Below, in pieces: positions 1 to 10,681 of a stretch of 64,000 nt of DNA. This DNA comes from Pyrrhosoma nymphula (lineage: Eukaryota; Arthropoda; Insecta; Odonata; Coenagrionidae). Under the pieces are notes generated by a model. The model worked only from the letters and a program-made list of their open reading frames with translations, made no database searches and was not told the origin of the DNA. Within the stretch, counting starts at the first letter, position 1. Each line of letters begins with the position of its first letter. Location of the stretch: NCBI GenBank assembly GCA_963573305.1, contig OY754334.1, positions 30,621,614-30,685,613 on the forward strand, read 5' to 3'. A program made the translations under genes and the position numbers.

Positions 1-2
1 CG

Positions 3-2921
3 TCGGACCTATGGACGGTCAATTGCGTGGTCTACGCTGCTGCCAAAATCATGGCTCACTCCCAAAAGAACACCTCTTGGGAGGAAAAAGCAGAAAAAAG
101 GCTGGAACAGTTGGAGGCCAAGATCACGCAGGCGAGACAACAGGCGTCGAGAATTCAGTGTGTGATGGAATACATCGCATCTGGGCGAGCTTTCACTCCT
201 AAAGTTCGGCGCATAGCGCGCAGTCTCAGGTACAACCATCACACGCTGAATAAAAGCGTGCTGCTTACCATTAAGCAGCACGCGGTCGATAGAGTACGGG
301 CACTCACCACGGCCCGGAAAAAACTCCTGAAGAGGAGTAGGGGCGTGAGAGAAAATGCCACCTTTCTCCTTCAGCCGTCCCGTCTCTTTCGACCACCTCC
401 GCCTGTTGTTGAATCTCCGCCACCCGTCCAAGAGGTTGAACGTTTCTGGAAGGAAATATACGAAACGTCGAAGCCATTCAACGGAGACACTCCGGCCATA
501 GGCCTCTTTAAAGAGGTTTGTGACCGCCACCTACAAGATGTGGATGGACCTCTTTCAGTCACCGAAAGTGACGTGAAGAAGGCCTTCTCTGGCAAGAAGA
601 ATTTCTCGGCTCCAGGAATGGATGCCGTGAATAACTTCTGGTGGAAGAAATTTACTTCCACCCACCAACACCTCGCCAGAATCTTCACGTCCTTTCTAAA
701 TGGTGGAAAACCAATTCCACCTTGGCTGACTGAGGGACGCACGGTTTTAATACCTAAGAAGGGAGACTTGTCCAATCCAAAGAACTACCGCCCTATAACC
801 TGCCTCAACACTGTATATAAGGCGTTCACCTCGATCTTGAGCGACCTTATCCTACACCAAGTCCAGCCGGTTTGGGAGGAGGTGTACGAGCAGAGGGGCT
901 CAAAGCGGGGAATCGCGGGATGCAAGGACAACCTGCTCATTGATAGGTGCATATGCCAGGATGCCATCCGGCATAAGCGAAACCTATCAATGGCCTGGGT
1001 GGACTACAAGAAGGCTTTTGACACCACTTCGCATGAGCTATTGATCGCCATGCTGAAGTTGATGAAAGTCCACCCTGAGGTTGTGTCCTGCATCCAACGC
1101 CTGTTACCACTGTGGAAAACGCGCTTCGTTCTGAGCTCAGGCAAGCGGTCAGTTTCCACAGAGTTGGTAACATACCACCGTGGCGTTTTTCAAGGCGACA
1201 GCTTGAGCCCCCTACTGTTCTGTATTTCCCTCCTACCCCTGTCCCTTAGGCTGCGACGAGGTAAAGGATACATGTGTGGTGTTCCAGGTGACAGGAAGCA
1301 TAAGGTCACCCATTTGTTTTATATGGATGACCTGAAGCTGTATGCTTCTAATGCGAAAGACCTTCGCACTGCCCTGGACACCGTACTGGAATACAGTGAG
1401 GCTATAGGAATGGAGTTCGGATTGGACAAGTGTGCATCCATCCACTTGGCGAGAGGAATATTTTCGGAGATCAAGGAAGACGTGCAACTTGTTGACGGGA
1501 GCGTCATTCGTCACCTCGAGGACGATGACAGCTATGAATATCTCGGCGTCCCCCAGCGCCGAATGCAGGAGGTTACAGCAGTGAAGGAAAGGCTCACCGC
1601 CAAATACAGACAGACTCTCAGGAACATCTGGAGTTCTGAGCTGTCAGGCAAGAACAAGGTTCTTGCCACGAACATGTTCGCGGTTCCTACACTGCTGTAT
1701 ACCTTCGGATGCATGAAGTGGAACGTTAACGAGTTGCAGAACCTCGATAGGGGAACGAGGAAGATGATGACCATCTATAGAAGTCTTCATCCGAAATCTT
1801 CCGTCGCCAGATTGTATCTCCCTCGCAATGTAGGTGGTAGAGGACTATTGAGTCTGGAATGTCTCCACAACAGAGTTGTCCTGGGTACAGCTTGCCGAGT
1901 TTTGAAAAGCAGGGACCCCCTGCTCAATCTCGTGAGTGATCACGAGAGTGCGGGAGCAGGGGCGTTTCTCTTCCAGGCGGCAAAGAGGGCAGCGGACGAA
2001 ACCGGTCTCGACTTCGACCCGTCATCCGACGGAAGCGACAATGACACGACCATCTTGTCATTGAAGGCAGACGTCCTCAAGCTCGAAATAAAAAAAGCCG
2101 AGCAGAAGGCCTTGCTCAAGGTGCATACCGATAAGCCCATGCATGGAGGTTTCTATCGAAACATCGAAAAGCATGGGCTATCGAAGGAGCTAACGTTTGC
2201 CTTCCTACGCTCCGCCGGTCTGAAGTCCGAGACCGAGGGTTTTGTCCTCGCGTGCCAGGATGGTGTCATAAACACACTCGTGTACCGCCGCATTATATTC
2301 AAAGCGGAGGTTGCGGACACGAGATGTAGGGCGTGCCGAGCCCAGCCGGAGACTTTGAGTCACCTTCTCTCCGGCTGTAGTTATTACGCTAAGTCAGCAT
2401 ATTTAGCTCGGCACAACGCGGCCCTACGGGTGTTATACTTTCATCTTCGACACCATTATGGCATCGACGAAACACCTGTGCTGCCCTATGCCCCTGGAGA
2501 TATTGAGTCCGTCGTGGAGAACGATAAATGCACGATCTGGTGGAATTACTCCTTTTCCACCACCAGGCACTTGGAGGCGACCAAGCCTGATATCGTTCTC
2601 CTCGACCACCTCACACGCTCCATGTTCGTGATCGAGTTTTCGGCTCCGGCTGAAACTAACATGGATGCGAAGGAGGTGGAAAAACGGACGAAATATCAAG
2701 ACCTGCTTTTCGAACTTCGACAGATGTACCCCGGACACTCTGTGAAACTGGTGGTCCTCATCATAGGTGTGCTCGGTGAAGTTAAGGGCTCGCTGCTAAA
2801 TAACATCAAGTGTATTCCGTCCTGCGTGGCACAGGCGGAATTACTAGTTGCACGCATGCAGAAGGCCGTCATCCTGGGGTCACTCCGTTTACTGCGGACG
2901 CATGACCCTACCGCAGCGTAG
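3..2921 (+). CDS. R4-clade non-LTR retrotransposon ORF (reverse transcriptase plus restriction-like endonuclease), 5' end outside window
   Basis: The frame is open from the window edge to a TAG at 2919-2921, about 972 codons without a stop, so the true start lies upstream. Reverse transcriptase motifs occur in order: VDYKKAFD (999-1022), GVFQGDSLSP (from 1182) and HLFYMDD (YMDD at 1320-1331). The catalytic pair is DD. C-terminal to this are a C-x2-C-x8-H-x4-C zinc knuckle (Cys at 2325, 2334, 2376; His at 2361) and a restriction-like endonuclease with KPD at 2583-2591 and an acidic E at 2634. RT followed by a C-terminal PD-(D/E)XK nuclease is the R2/R4 plan; the YMDD box and the VDYKKAFD block suit the R4/Dong group better than R2. 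The protein would nick target DNA and prime cDNA synthesis there. Any N-terminal zinc finger or Myb region is not visible. Intactness suggests a young copy. Confidence 0.93.
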   Translation, partial: SDLWTVNCVVYAAAKIMAHSQKNTSWEEKAEKRLEQLEAKITQARQQASRIQCVMEYIASGRAFTPKVRRIARSLRYNHHTLNKSVLLTIKQHAVDRVRALTTARKKLLKRSRGVRENATFLLQPSRLFRPPPPVVESPPPVQEVERFWKEIYETSKPFNGDTPAIGLFKEVCDRHLQDVDGPLSVTESDVKKAFSGKKNFSAPGMDAVNNFWWKKFTSTHQHLARIFTSFLNGGKPIPPWLTEGRTVLIPKKGDLSNPKNYRPITCLNTVYKAFTSILSDLILHQVQPVWEEVYEQRGSKRGIAGCKDNLLIDRCICQDAIRHKRNLSMAWVDYKKAFDTTSHELLIAMLKLMKVHPEVVSCIQRLLPLWKTRFVLSSGKRSVSTELVTYHRGVFQGDSLSPLLFCISLLPLSLRLRRGKGYMCGVPGDRKHKVTHLFYMDDLKLYASNAKDLRTALDTVLEYSEAIGMEFGLDKCASIHLARGIFSEIKEDVQLVDGSVIRHLEDDDSYEYLGVPQRRMQEVTAVKERLTAKYRQTLRNIWSSELSGKNKVLATNMFAVPTLLYTFGCMKWNVNELQNLDRGTRKMMTIYRSLHPKSSVARLYLPRNVGGRGLLSLECLHNRVVLGTACRVLKSRDPLLNLVSDHESAGAGAFLFQAAKRAADETGLDFDPSSDGSDNDTTILSLKADVLKLEIKKAEQKALLKVHTDKPMHGGFYRNIEKHGLSKELTFAFLRSAGLKSETEGFVLACQDGVINTLVYRRIIFKAEVADTRCRACRAQPETLSHLLSGCSYYAKSAYLARHNAALRVLYFHLRHHYGIDETPVLPYAPGDIESVVENDKCTIWWNYSFSTTRHLEATKPDIVLLDHLTRSMFVIEFSAPAETNMDAKEVEKRTKYQDLLFELRQMYPGHSVKLVVLIIGVLGEVKGSLLNNIKCIPSCVAQAELLVARMQKAVILGSLRLLRTHDPTAA

Positions 2922-3051
2922 CCACACATCCGATGGGCGTCGGACGTGGCTGCGATTACTGCCCAACCCCTCTCGAGTCTTCGGCCATTATGACGGCAAT
3001 GAAACCTGATGCTTGCCGGGGACTCGGAGGGTCATGTTACAACTGTAACAA
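2922..3051 (+). mobile_element. 3' UTR and 3' terminus of the R4-type element
   Basis: About 130 bp of GC-richer sequence follows the stop codon and ends near a short A/T stretch (TAACAATTAAAATAATAAA). The next bases belong to the inverted tail of the neighbouring LINE, so the two elements abut tail to tail. Dong-type R4 elements are known to insert into TAA repeats, and the junction is a TAA-like tract; the exact boundary is an inference. Confidence 0.7.
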
Positions 3052-3466
3052 TTAAAATAATAAAACGTCTTTATTGGGCGAGATTGGGACTAGAAAGTCC
3101 CATCTTCCATCTAACCCCTCGTCAAACATAAAATTATTGCAGTTAAATACATTGTCAAGTTGCTCTTGGAATTACATTCAACAAACAAAATTATAAGTTA
3201 GCAAAGTGTAAAAAGATGTGAGCAAACGTGGGAAAAACCTAAGGATATTGACTGTCGTCCTTATTGGAAAAAAACCCACTGCAGGAAAACGCCCACACAA
3301 GAAGGGGGGCGTGAAAAACCTGCGAAAACCTACTGAGAAAGAGCTAATGTAAACATGGATGTATACAAATACAAGAAAATATCACCCAGTACCTGGAAAG
3401 AAAAAGAATATTAGATGAGGCAGGAGGAGATTAGTGTTGAATCTTTCCTACTGTTCCCATGGTGTT
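3052..3466 (-). mobile_element. 3' UTR of the truncated LINE at 3467-4580
   Basis: Read on the minus strand, this stretch runs from the stop codon of the adjacent reverse transcriptase fragment to a canonical AATAAA in CCCAATAAAGACG near 3070-3080. It ends in a TTATTATTTTAATT tail, without a plain poly-A. The tail is shared with the R4 insertion point. No ORF is present. Confidence 0.7.
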
Positions 3467-4580
3467 TTATGTGTCTCGTTGTTGTTCTCGGAGAAGTTTT
3501 TCGTATAGTGCCCTTTTGAAGGATGCGAGTGATGATGATTTACGTAGCGGTAAGTCAATGTTGTTCCACTCGCGACATGCGGTCACAATGAATGATTTAT
3601 TGAATCTGACTGTCCGGTGGTGAGGAATAACGAGTTTATCATTTCCCCTCGTATTTGAGTCGTGTACTCTACTAAGTGTTTGAAACTCGTCTCTTAGGTA
3701 CGCTGGTGTATTTGTTTGTAAAATTTGATAGAGAAGTCCAAGGATATGCAGCCGGCGTCGTGAACTAGGTTTTAACCAATTGAGATTGTTAATATAATTG
3801 GTAGTATGATCTGATATATGTAAATTAAATATGAACCTAATGCAGGCGTTGAAGGAGCGTTGAAGTTTAGTTGACAGGGCCTGAGATATGTCTTGAAAGG
3901 CAACATCGGCATAGTCAAAATGGGGAAATATTAAGGTTGAAACTAATTGCTTCTTTAAGGAGAGAGGAATAAAGTGTTTGAAACGAATTAGAGGAAATAA
4001 TGACTTATTCACTGCTTTACATACCTTAGTTACATGAGATGACCAAGACAGACTTTCATCAATGACCAGTCCTAGATTAATAACTTCGTCGCAGTACTTT
4101 ATAGGAGAATCAGAAATGTGTAGTTGCGGTAATTGATCCCTGTCGATTGACTTGAGTATTTTCGGATATCCAATTATAATAGCCTGCGACTTACTAGGGT
4201 TTATGCTTAGAAAATTGGATTTACTCCAATTGTTGATGTTTTCTAGGTCTTTATTTAAATTACATATTCCATTGCATAGGCTTTTAACATTTGAATTTAG
4301 GTATACTTGGAGATCGTCAGCATAAAGATGATATTTGGAATGGTTAATCACTGAAGGGCAATCATTAATGTACAGGGAAAATAGCAGAGGTCCTAGTATA
4401 GAGCCTTGAGGCGCACCTCTTGCTGTTTTGATCCACATTGAGCATAAATCATTTGTAATTACTCGCTGATACCGGCCTGATAAGTATGATGTTATCCAGT
4501 GGACTGCTGTAGGAGAAAAACCCATGACTCTCATTTTTGCTGCAAGGATATCTTTGTCTAAGGAATCAAAAGCTTTAAGG
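3467..4580 (-). pseudogene. 5'-truncated LINE reverse transcriptase (CR1/L2/Jockey group)
   Basis: This minus-strand frame is open for about 371 codons from a break at about 4580 to a stop at 3467. The first recognisable residues, LKAFDSLDKDIL, are the motif A block cut just before its conserved start, so truncation removed the endonuclease and the N-terminal part of the polymerase. Then follow ARGAPQGSILGPLLF (motif B), YADD at 4313-4324 and a thumb region with the typical FPHFDYADVAFQD and late FNKSFIVTACREWNNI blocks. Such 5' truncation is the usual product of incomplete target-primed reverse transcription. The remaining frame is intact, so the copy is not old, but it cannot encode an active element. 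Clade assignment within CR1/L2/Jockey is uncertain. Confidence 0.88.
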
Positions 4581-6350
4581 GTACTGTTGGAACTTTAAAT
4601 TTCAATCAGTAACCATTTAAACATTTAAATTACCTGTTTGCTGAGCTTACATTTACTTAATTTGACTCTAAAATTTTCAGTGGATATGGAACTGATTCAT
4701 TGTAGTTTCCCACGGTTAACCCCGTAGAAAATACTAATTATCCATACTTGATACATGATACTTGAGTGTGATAAGGTAGTTTTATGCCAATAATTTAATG
4801 CATGGGACAAGTTTTCTTTGAAACTCTGTATGTTGATATCGAGTCTGTGCGGTGTGCCTTTTATCTGTAGAGCCCCGGTTCGAATTTTCAAAGGTTTGGA
4901 GATTGTTTTGTAGGATATCGATCCCTTCTCAAGTGCTTTGTAGAGAGCACCTCAAGTGCAGTTCTCCGTTTATTAAATGAGAGATAAATAAATAACAGAT
5001 AAATTGTGGATCCCGTAGCGCATGGGGCGAAACAAAGTTTTCGTCTACATATCTCTTTTCTTTAAAGAACAACGCCTATAAATGTTCTCAAATTAATTAA
5101 TAATCAAACTAAGAGCAAATTGATTAAATCAATTTGCTCCTAGCTGTTGTGAAACTAAACTCGTAGCTTTATTTCTATCACGCCCTAATCCAAGAATGTC
5201 GCAGTTTGAATTATAGCTGTAAAAATACATTTTTAACTGCGATGTAAAACATGGGACTAGATTGATTTTTTAAGCAATTATCTGCAAAATTCGAAGTAAA
5301 AACGGGTTGATTCAGTAGACATAGCGCTGTAGTCTGTTTCTATGATTAACAAAATGTTCATTAAAATATTTCCGTCGAATTGTCTGAATATTTCGTACCT
5401 TTTATATTTTATAGTTAAGACATTCCATCAGAGAAATCATTATTTTTTTAACAGTACATTGCGAAAAGAAATTCAGTATTTTTATGACTCCCACAGTGGC
5501 GACGAGGCCTCGTTTTGTATTCCGTCATATTTCATGTATCCCAGCTTAGGTCATTCTGATATTTCTTGGGCAACACCATCTATTTTCCTCTGCTGTTCGA
5601 CAATTTATCCTTTAGTTAGATTCTTACCTTTCCGGTATCTTTTAATACTCAGTTTATTTATATCTTCATCTATCTTATTTAGCATCTCACTTTCCTTGTT
5701 TGATGTTAGTGAGCGAGTAAAACCTTCGTAATGCCAGGCCCAATCAAGATATTATACCATGTATGCTCTCGTGTTTATGCTGAATTTAGCGTGTATTTTT
5801 CTCAGTACTCGATGAACTCATATAGAAATATAGAACTCATAGTCTCTCAACTATTGAATATAGAAATATAGAACTCATAGACTTTCGTACTGAATTTTGT
5901 ACTAAAAATTAGAAAATAATTTTTTCATAACTCCGAAAATAAAAAGCGTGGGCGCTTTTTCTTAATCAACATCCACACTCTGTCATTTTATATCAATTTA
6001 TATTCCACAAGCGCCCATCTTTTATTAGGAGAGAGATGAAAAAATTATTTTTTACTTTTTAGTGCACTTGAATATAAGCGTGGTTTTTTACCAAAAGTAT
6101 TTTTTTGCATATTATTATTTTTTTTTTAAATTCACGTCTCATCGTGTGAGATTTATATCATGCAGATTGAAGCAAATCTTATGCGACAAGAAAGATCAAT
6201 GTTTTGTATTTGTACCGTAGATCGTAACCCCTGATAATTGTAAAAAAAAACATTTCATCAGATAAATCTGATCTAAAATTGGTGCGAATTTTACCGCTGA
6301 GTTTTCATTATTCAACTAACTGAAACATGGTTACCGAAACTCGTTGCCGG
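4581..6350. other. Non-coding stretch with small repeats only
   Basis: A 27-bp perfect palindrome lies at 5113-5139 (GAGCAAATTGATT arms around one A). A 24-bp unit containing ATATAGAAATATAGAACTC is duplicated at about 5818-5841 and 5856-5879. A 129-codon hydrophobic plus-strand ORF at 5342-5731 resembles no family I know and is probably chance. A B-box-like GGTTCGAATTTTC occurs at 4876-4888 without a recognisable tRNA body. Confidence 0.6.
5113..5139. repeat. 27-bp perfect palindrome
   Basis: Two 13-nt arms (GAGCAAATTGATT and its complement) flank a single A. It would form a small cruciform or hairpin. No element boundary is visible around it. Confidence 0.8.
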
Positions 6351-6745
6351 TAATCTTTAGGCCATCATAATCTTCAGTAGTTCTCAATCCGAAAATATAA
6401 ATTGCAGCAGCTCTCCACTCCACTCTCCTCTCTGTAAACAGCTTCATTCCTGCGTAATTATTCGCTTTGACGTCCTTAATAATTTGTCTGATGTTTTACA
6501 TTCTTGATCTTCCTCTGTAATTCTTTCCATCCATGTGTCTTTCCAATATTGTTTTCAATAGGCTAGTGTGTTCCAAACTGTGTCCAATAAGTTTGTCTCT
6601 CTTTCTTCACAGAGAACTCTTCACTATGCTTCTTTTTTTCTCCAACTCTTCGTAGGGCTTCTTCGTTAGTGATTCCTTCCGTCCATTTGTTCTTCATCAT
6701 TCTTCAACTAGACCACGTCTCCATTTCTTCCAATCTAATTTGATC
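6351..6745 (-). pseudogene. Decayed RTE-type retrotransposon, C-terminal RT region
   Basis: On the minus strand, pieces of the RTE C-terminal region can be read across several frames: ITNEEALRRVGEKK, then LIGHSLEHTSLLKTIL and HMDGKNYRGRSRM in shifted frames, and finally VKANNYAGMKLFTERRVEWRAAA. The order matches that seen in RTE polymerases and in the better preserved copy at 16297-16930. Several frameshifts and stops show it is inactive. No start or upstream polymerase motifs remain. Confidence 0.75.
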
Positions 6746-6806
6746 TGCAACTTTTCTTGTCCACTTTATGCCCAAGCCGATCTTATTGTTGGGTATTGCA
6801 AACGAA

Positions 6807-7260
6807 GAGTGATTATTCCATCGATTTTTTTCGCGGAAAAAAGCGCACCTTGGGCCTTATTCAATAAGGACTCGACACGGTCGAACCTCGGAAAATCCGT
6901 GGATTTTACGTCTCTGTCTCTCAACTATTGAATGGCCCTATTTGAAATTTTACCGGCTGTGACGTCAAACTTTCGTCACTTTCGATGCTCGGGAATTCCG
7001 AGAATATACAGAATAGCCCCCCCATATAAGCTGTAAAATACGGTAATTTAAAGGTATAAGTGATTATTCCATCGATTTTTTTTGCGGAAAAAAGCGCATC
7101 TTGGGCCGTATTCAGTAAGGACTTGACACGGTCGGACCTCGGAAAATCCGTGGATTTGACGTCTCTGTCTCTCAACTATTTGAAATTTTAGAGGCTGTGA
7201 CGTCAAACTTTCGTCACTTTCTAATTTAATAATTTAATACGGTAATTTAAAGGTATAAGT
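6807..7260. repeat. Two-copy tandem duplication, about 250 and 204 bp
   Basis: Unit one (6807-7056) and unit two (7057-7260) share AGTGATTATTCCATCGATTT, a GCGGAAAAAAGCGCA block, ACGTCTCTGTCTCTCAACTA, GCTGTGACGTCAAACTTTCG and a closing ACGGTAATTTAAAGGTATAA. Unit two lacks about 45 bp from its middle. Short ORFs here are shadows of the repeat. Confidence 0.85.
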
Positions 7261-7295
7261 GCTAGAACCTCATTCATGAAAGTCGATCTCTCTCA

Positions 7296-7380
7296 AGGCG
7301 TCGCCGTGACTCGTTGAACAGCGGTGTTGGTTGCACATTCGCAGAAGGTCGCGGGTTTGAATCCGTCCTCGGCCGTGACG
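7296..7380 (+). repeat. tRNA-like SINE head
   Basis: GGTCGCGGGTTTGAATCC at 7347-7364 is a good B box with a pairing T-arm-like context. A weak A-box region (GTGACTCGTTGAACAGC) sits about 40 bp upstream. The acceptor stem does not close, so this is read as a degraded SINE and not as a tRNA gene. Confidence 0.45.
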
Positions 7381-7460
7381 TCACTGTTTATCCCCGTCTG
7401 TGATTACGATTCTTTAGTGATCTAATGCCAAACGGATTCCTTTCACCGCTCCATCTCCCT

Positions 7461-7991
7461 CACTCCCTCACAGGCAGCAACGCATGGGACTGTGGGAAGG
7501 TGGAAGTGACCAGTCATCAAGGCCATACGCGTTACAAAACGTAGACCCGCATCTGGGGAAGGTAACGGAAGTTTGTCTCGATTGATTTGAAGTTTGTTTG
7601 ACGACACGAAAAAAATACAGAAAAATTAAAAAAAAACTTTTATCACCTTTTGATGCCTGAAAGAATTCCTCGACTGCGAACTCATGTTTAGAGGAAGTTG
7701 AAATCACTAAATGAATGTGGTCATTTCCAAATATAATAACTTTGAACACAATTTGCAAAGAACAAAAATTTAGACTCTAAATCCTGGCATTTGTGACTAG
7801 AACGCGGCATTAAGAAAGTATTGGAATGATATCCGATGGCTTGAAGTTCATTTGGTGAGGGGATGAGAAGTTAAGAAATAAGCTCTAATTTCTTCTTGTA
7901 AGGATAACGGTATTCATGTCGTATGCGGTTTTATGCCGAAATCAAGATGTCGTATACGGACTTTAGAAACTTCTTTTCTCTAAATTTGAAC
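7461..7991. other. No recognisable feature
   Basis: A/T-rich sequence. The only structure seen is a near-repeat of GTCGTATGCGG (7918-7928) and GTCGTATACGG (7950-7960) about 30 bp apart around GCCGAAATCAAGAT, a string that recurs near 50511. Confidence 0.5.
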
Positions 7992-8553
7992 TTAAGGAGG
8001 TTCCGCCGCGACTGTATGAGTCAAAACAAATACTAAATTCCACATTTTTGGTATTTGGTCCAAAAAATCCGGCTTTCGCAGATGAAATGCGTTACCTACA
8101 GAAACCAAAAGTAAAGTAGAAAAAATGCAAATTATTCCACGAATTTATTTTAAATTAGCACTTTTTTCCAGCCATAGGCGCCGACTGCAGCGCCATTTCC
8201 TACGAATTACCGCATTTTGACTTCAATTACGGCATTAATTCCCAAAAAACTAGAAAAATAAAGTGGTAAGATGCCAATATTTTATTTTTACTCAATTTAT
8301 CTGGATTATTTCCTTAATATAAATAGTTTTCCGCGAAAATGGCATTTATATTTTATGGAAAAATACTATTTTTCCCCGTGTTTCTCTCATTCTCCCACTG
8401 AGCAGATTGCAATTTCAAGTTCCAATATAGAATAAAATGGCGTGGAAAGGTATTATTTTGTTGTTCATATCAGATAGAGGAGAAGGTTTTTTACAAGTAC
8501 ACAGAATATGAATAAAATGACAATTAAGTCTTTTTACGGTGGAACCACGTTAA
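7992..8553. mobile_element. TTAA-flanked MITE, family A copy 1
   Basis: The element starts after TTAA (7992-7995) with GGAGGTTCCGCCGCGACTG and ends in TACGGTGGAACCACG before TTAA (8550-8553). The ends form imperfect terminal inverted repeats (GGNGGTTCCNCCG), and TTAA at both sides is the target preference of piggyBac and Kolobok transposons. No transposase is encoded, so it would need one in trans. Three more full copies (37131, 48965, 51844) share the same length and internal blocks, notably GCCGACTGCAGCGCCATTTC. Confidence 0.88.
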
Positions 8554-8892
8554 CTCTTGTGCTTCCACGCTGTTTATACCTGTTCCACGCTGTGGAAACA
8601 CCTAACTGTATTGTTTATTTATTTATTAAATTAAAAAAAAAACTGCTACAAATGGCCTTTTACGCTGAATATATAACAAGAAAATTAATTAATCAACAAT
8701 AATAAAATATAATCAAGGAAGATAATAACAAAGGTGGCCCGTACAATCAAACACTAGGGAGAAAAAACCTGTTAGGTACGTTATGAGGCAAGACATTTTT
8801 TGATTCGAGTGGTAAAAGAGTGACGGGAGGTGGAGGGGTCAAGTAAGGGATGGGTGAAAGCAAGTATGTTGATTAGTTTCGGGAACACAAAC
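8554..8892. other. Spacer between MITE copies
   Basis: A TTCCACGCTGT string occurs twice near 8563 and 8582, and an A-rich tract lies near 8630-8645. Nothing else was recognised. Confidence 0.5.
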
Positions 8893-9059
8893 ACATTCCC
8901 CCATTGAACACAATGTAATTTCAAGTTCAATTATAGAATAAAATAGCGTGGAAAGGTATTATTTTGTTGTTCATATCAGATAGAGGTAAGTTTTTTTTAC
9001 AAGTAGACAGAATATGAATAAAACGACATTTAAGTCATTTTAGGTTGGGACCACCTTAA
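8893..9059. mobile_element. Family A MITE, truncated right end
   Basis: Only the last 165 bp or so of the family are present, matching 8390-8553 closely: a CAATGTAATTTCAAGTTCAA block, GGTATTATTTTGTTGTTCAT and the terminal GGGACCACC before TTAA (9056-9059). The left end is missing. Confidence 0.8.
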
Positions 9060-9384
9060 TACACTCAGTTAAAATGAAGTTTACCCTTGTTCTCTCCCCC
9101 TTCCTTTTCCTTCGCTCACTTGGCTATTGTATCCTGACACCCCATGCCACACGAATCTGCGGTGGCTAGCAGGTTAGTACGTAGACGTAGCCCTATTTAT
9201 TTTGCGAACACTCGGTTAAAAAGATAATCACCAGTTTAAGTTACGTTATTACAGAACAGTTATCGCATCAATGGCACATCTGTTGTTCACATTTACGTGC
9301 TAAGGAAGTTCTATGTTTATGAGATTGGGAGGAATACGGTAATGTTCTATCGACCTCTTAATTTAGAACCACTTTTAAAGTATC

Positions 9385-9640
9385 GAGGGTAGGTAGGGAC
9401 AATGAAACTATATGATGATGGGATGTTTTTTTACTGGTTTTGGAATATGCACTAACAGAATCTGTCCTAAAAAGTCTATCTACTGAAGGTATAAGTAATT
9501 TTATACTGTAATTGTTGTATAAGTGATCCTTTTATATATTGACGGATGTTGTACCTTCATGTATTTTTTTCTGTATAGCCCTGATACACTCCGAAACGTC
9601 GGCAAGGCATTATAGTTTCATTGTTCCTGACCTACCCTAG
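9385..9640. repeat. Inverted repeat with a decayed GAAACGTC motif
   Basis: A block with GACAATGAAACTATA near 9398 recurs inverted near 9610-9625 (TATAGTTTCATTGTTC). Next to the right arm is CCCTGATACACTCCGAAACGTCGG (9570-9592), which resembles the 3' region of Penelope-like elements but has lost the pairing hairpin. Confidence 0.5.
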
Positions 9641-10212
9641 TTACTTTAATAGTTATTGGGAGGAATGTCGAAAACAATATTAATAAGGTTGAAATTGTGC
9701 CTCGATCCCTTGTCGTGAGCAAAATATTGGGAAAAAGAAACCCCGTCGATTGATTATGTATTGGCTTCTGACCGATTTCAGATTGTGTTCCTCATTCAAG
9801 GATAGTGTTCTTTCAACCTTCGGTGAGAAACCTTGATTCACAAATATAACACGAAATATAACCGAAAATATAACACGCAGCTTGAGCCTATTTTGTATAC
9901 ATTCCCCCGGCTTTGATTCCGGTCGATGTTCACAAGTTTATTTTTATTTGGAAAACTAGAATAGTTGTTTATCCATTTAAAAATGATAAGCTGCCATCAG
10001 ACCCAAAGATTGGATTTCTGCTGATGTCCATTAAATTTTTCAGCCTACCGCTTCCGTCCTTCGTGGTACGCTACTTAAAAATTTCTCAAGATCTGTCGTA
10101 TGTATTTCATCATTTATCTTTCGTGGTAATTTCTTAAATTTTTTACTGTGGTTACATAAATGAATAAACTATCAAAAAGGGAGGAATCAAGCGAGATGTT
10201 GTGGAATATGAA
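9641..10212. other. No gene; short tandem motif
   Basis: ATATAACACGAA-like units repeat about three times at 9844-9880. The 74-codon ORF beginning near 9913 has no family resemblance. Confidence 0.5.
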
Positions 10213-10418
10213 CATAATAAGAACTAGGATATTACAATTTTCCACATATAAAGTTTTAATAGACCCGGGTTTCGATGCACTGCATCATCATCAGGTACAT
10301 ACATTTGTAAAAAAAATATTTTACAAATATATGTACCTGATGATGATGCAGTGCATCGAAACCTGGGTCGATGAAAACTTTATATGTGGAAAATTGTAAT
10401 ATCGTAGTTCTTATTATG
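10213..10418. repeat. Foldback hairpin carrying two head-to-head hammerhead-like motifs
   Basis: About 100-bp arms pair around a poly-A/T centre near 10315; the outer ends are CATAATAAGAACTA and its complement. Each arm carries the motif CTGATGA, T, GATGC-AGT-GCATC, GAAA: minus strand at 10262-10295 followed by CCCGGGTC, plus strand at 10337-10369 followed by CCTGGGTC. Downstream of both is TATATGTGGAAAATTG, shared with the foldbacks at 23.4 and 27.3 kb. A 79-codon ORF across it is a by-product of the repeat. Confidence 0.85.
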
Positions 10419-10552
10419 AATAAACTATGTATTTATATTTTCACAGTTTAATTTAATTGGCGATTTCTTCACATAGGCAACATCATTTTCGCCTATGTGA
10501 CGAAACCTGCTCTAAATTAAATGTATCTGTGAAAATATACATAGTTTATTTA
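10419..10552. repeat. Second foldback hairpin, adjoining
   Basis: The ends are AATAAACTATGTAT and its near complement, with inner arms CACATAGGC/GCCTATGTG. The right arm contains GTGACGAAACC followed by TGTGAAAATAT, echoing the GAAACC...TGTGGAAAATTG order of the preceding foldback. The core CTGANGA is absent. Confidence 0.7.
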
Positions 10553-10681
10553 TTTAGTTACCGTGGGTTTTCAAAAAGTTAAGACAGGAACTTGTTCAAA
10601 GACAGAAAAAGAGTTCCATGCTTGAGAATGTGGGCAATAAGTCTTTTCTACTGCGCCGTAGTTTCTATCAAATGTTTTTTT

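Noticed and set aside
5342..5731. 129-codon hydrophobic ORF as a possible membrane protein
   Set aside because: No motif, no recognisable neighbours and low-complexity composition in an AT-rich stretch.
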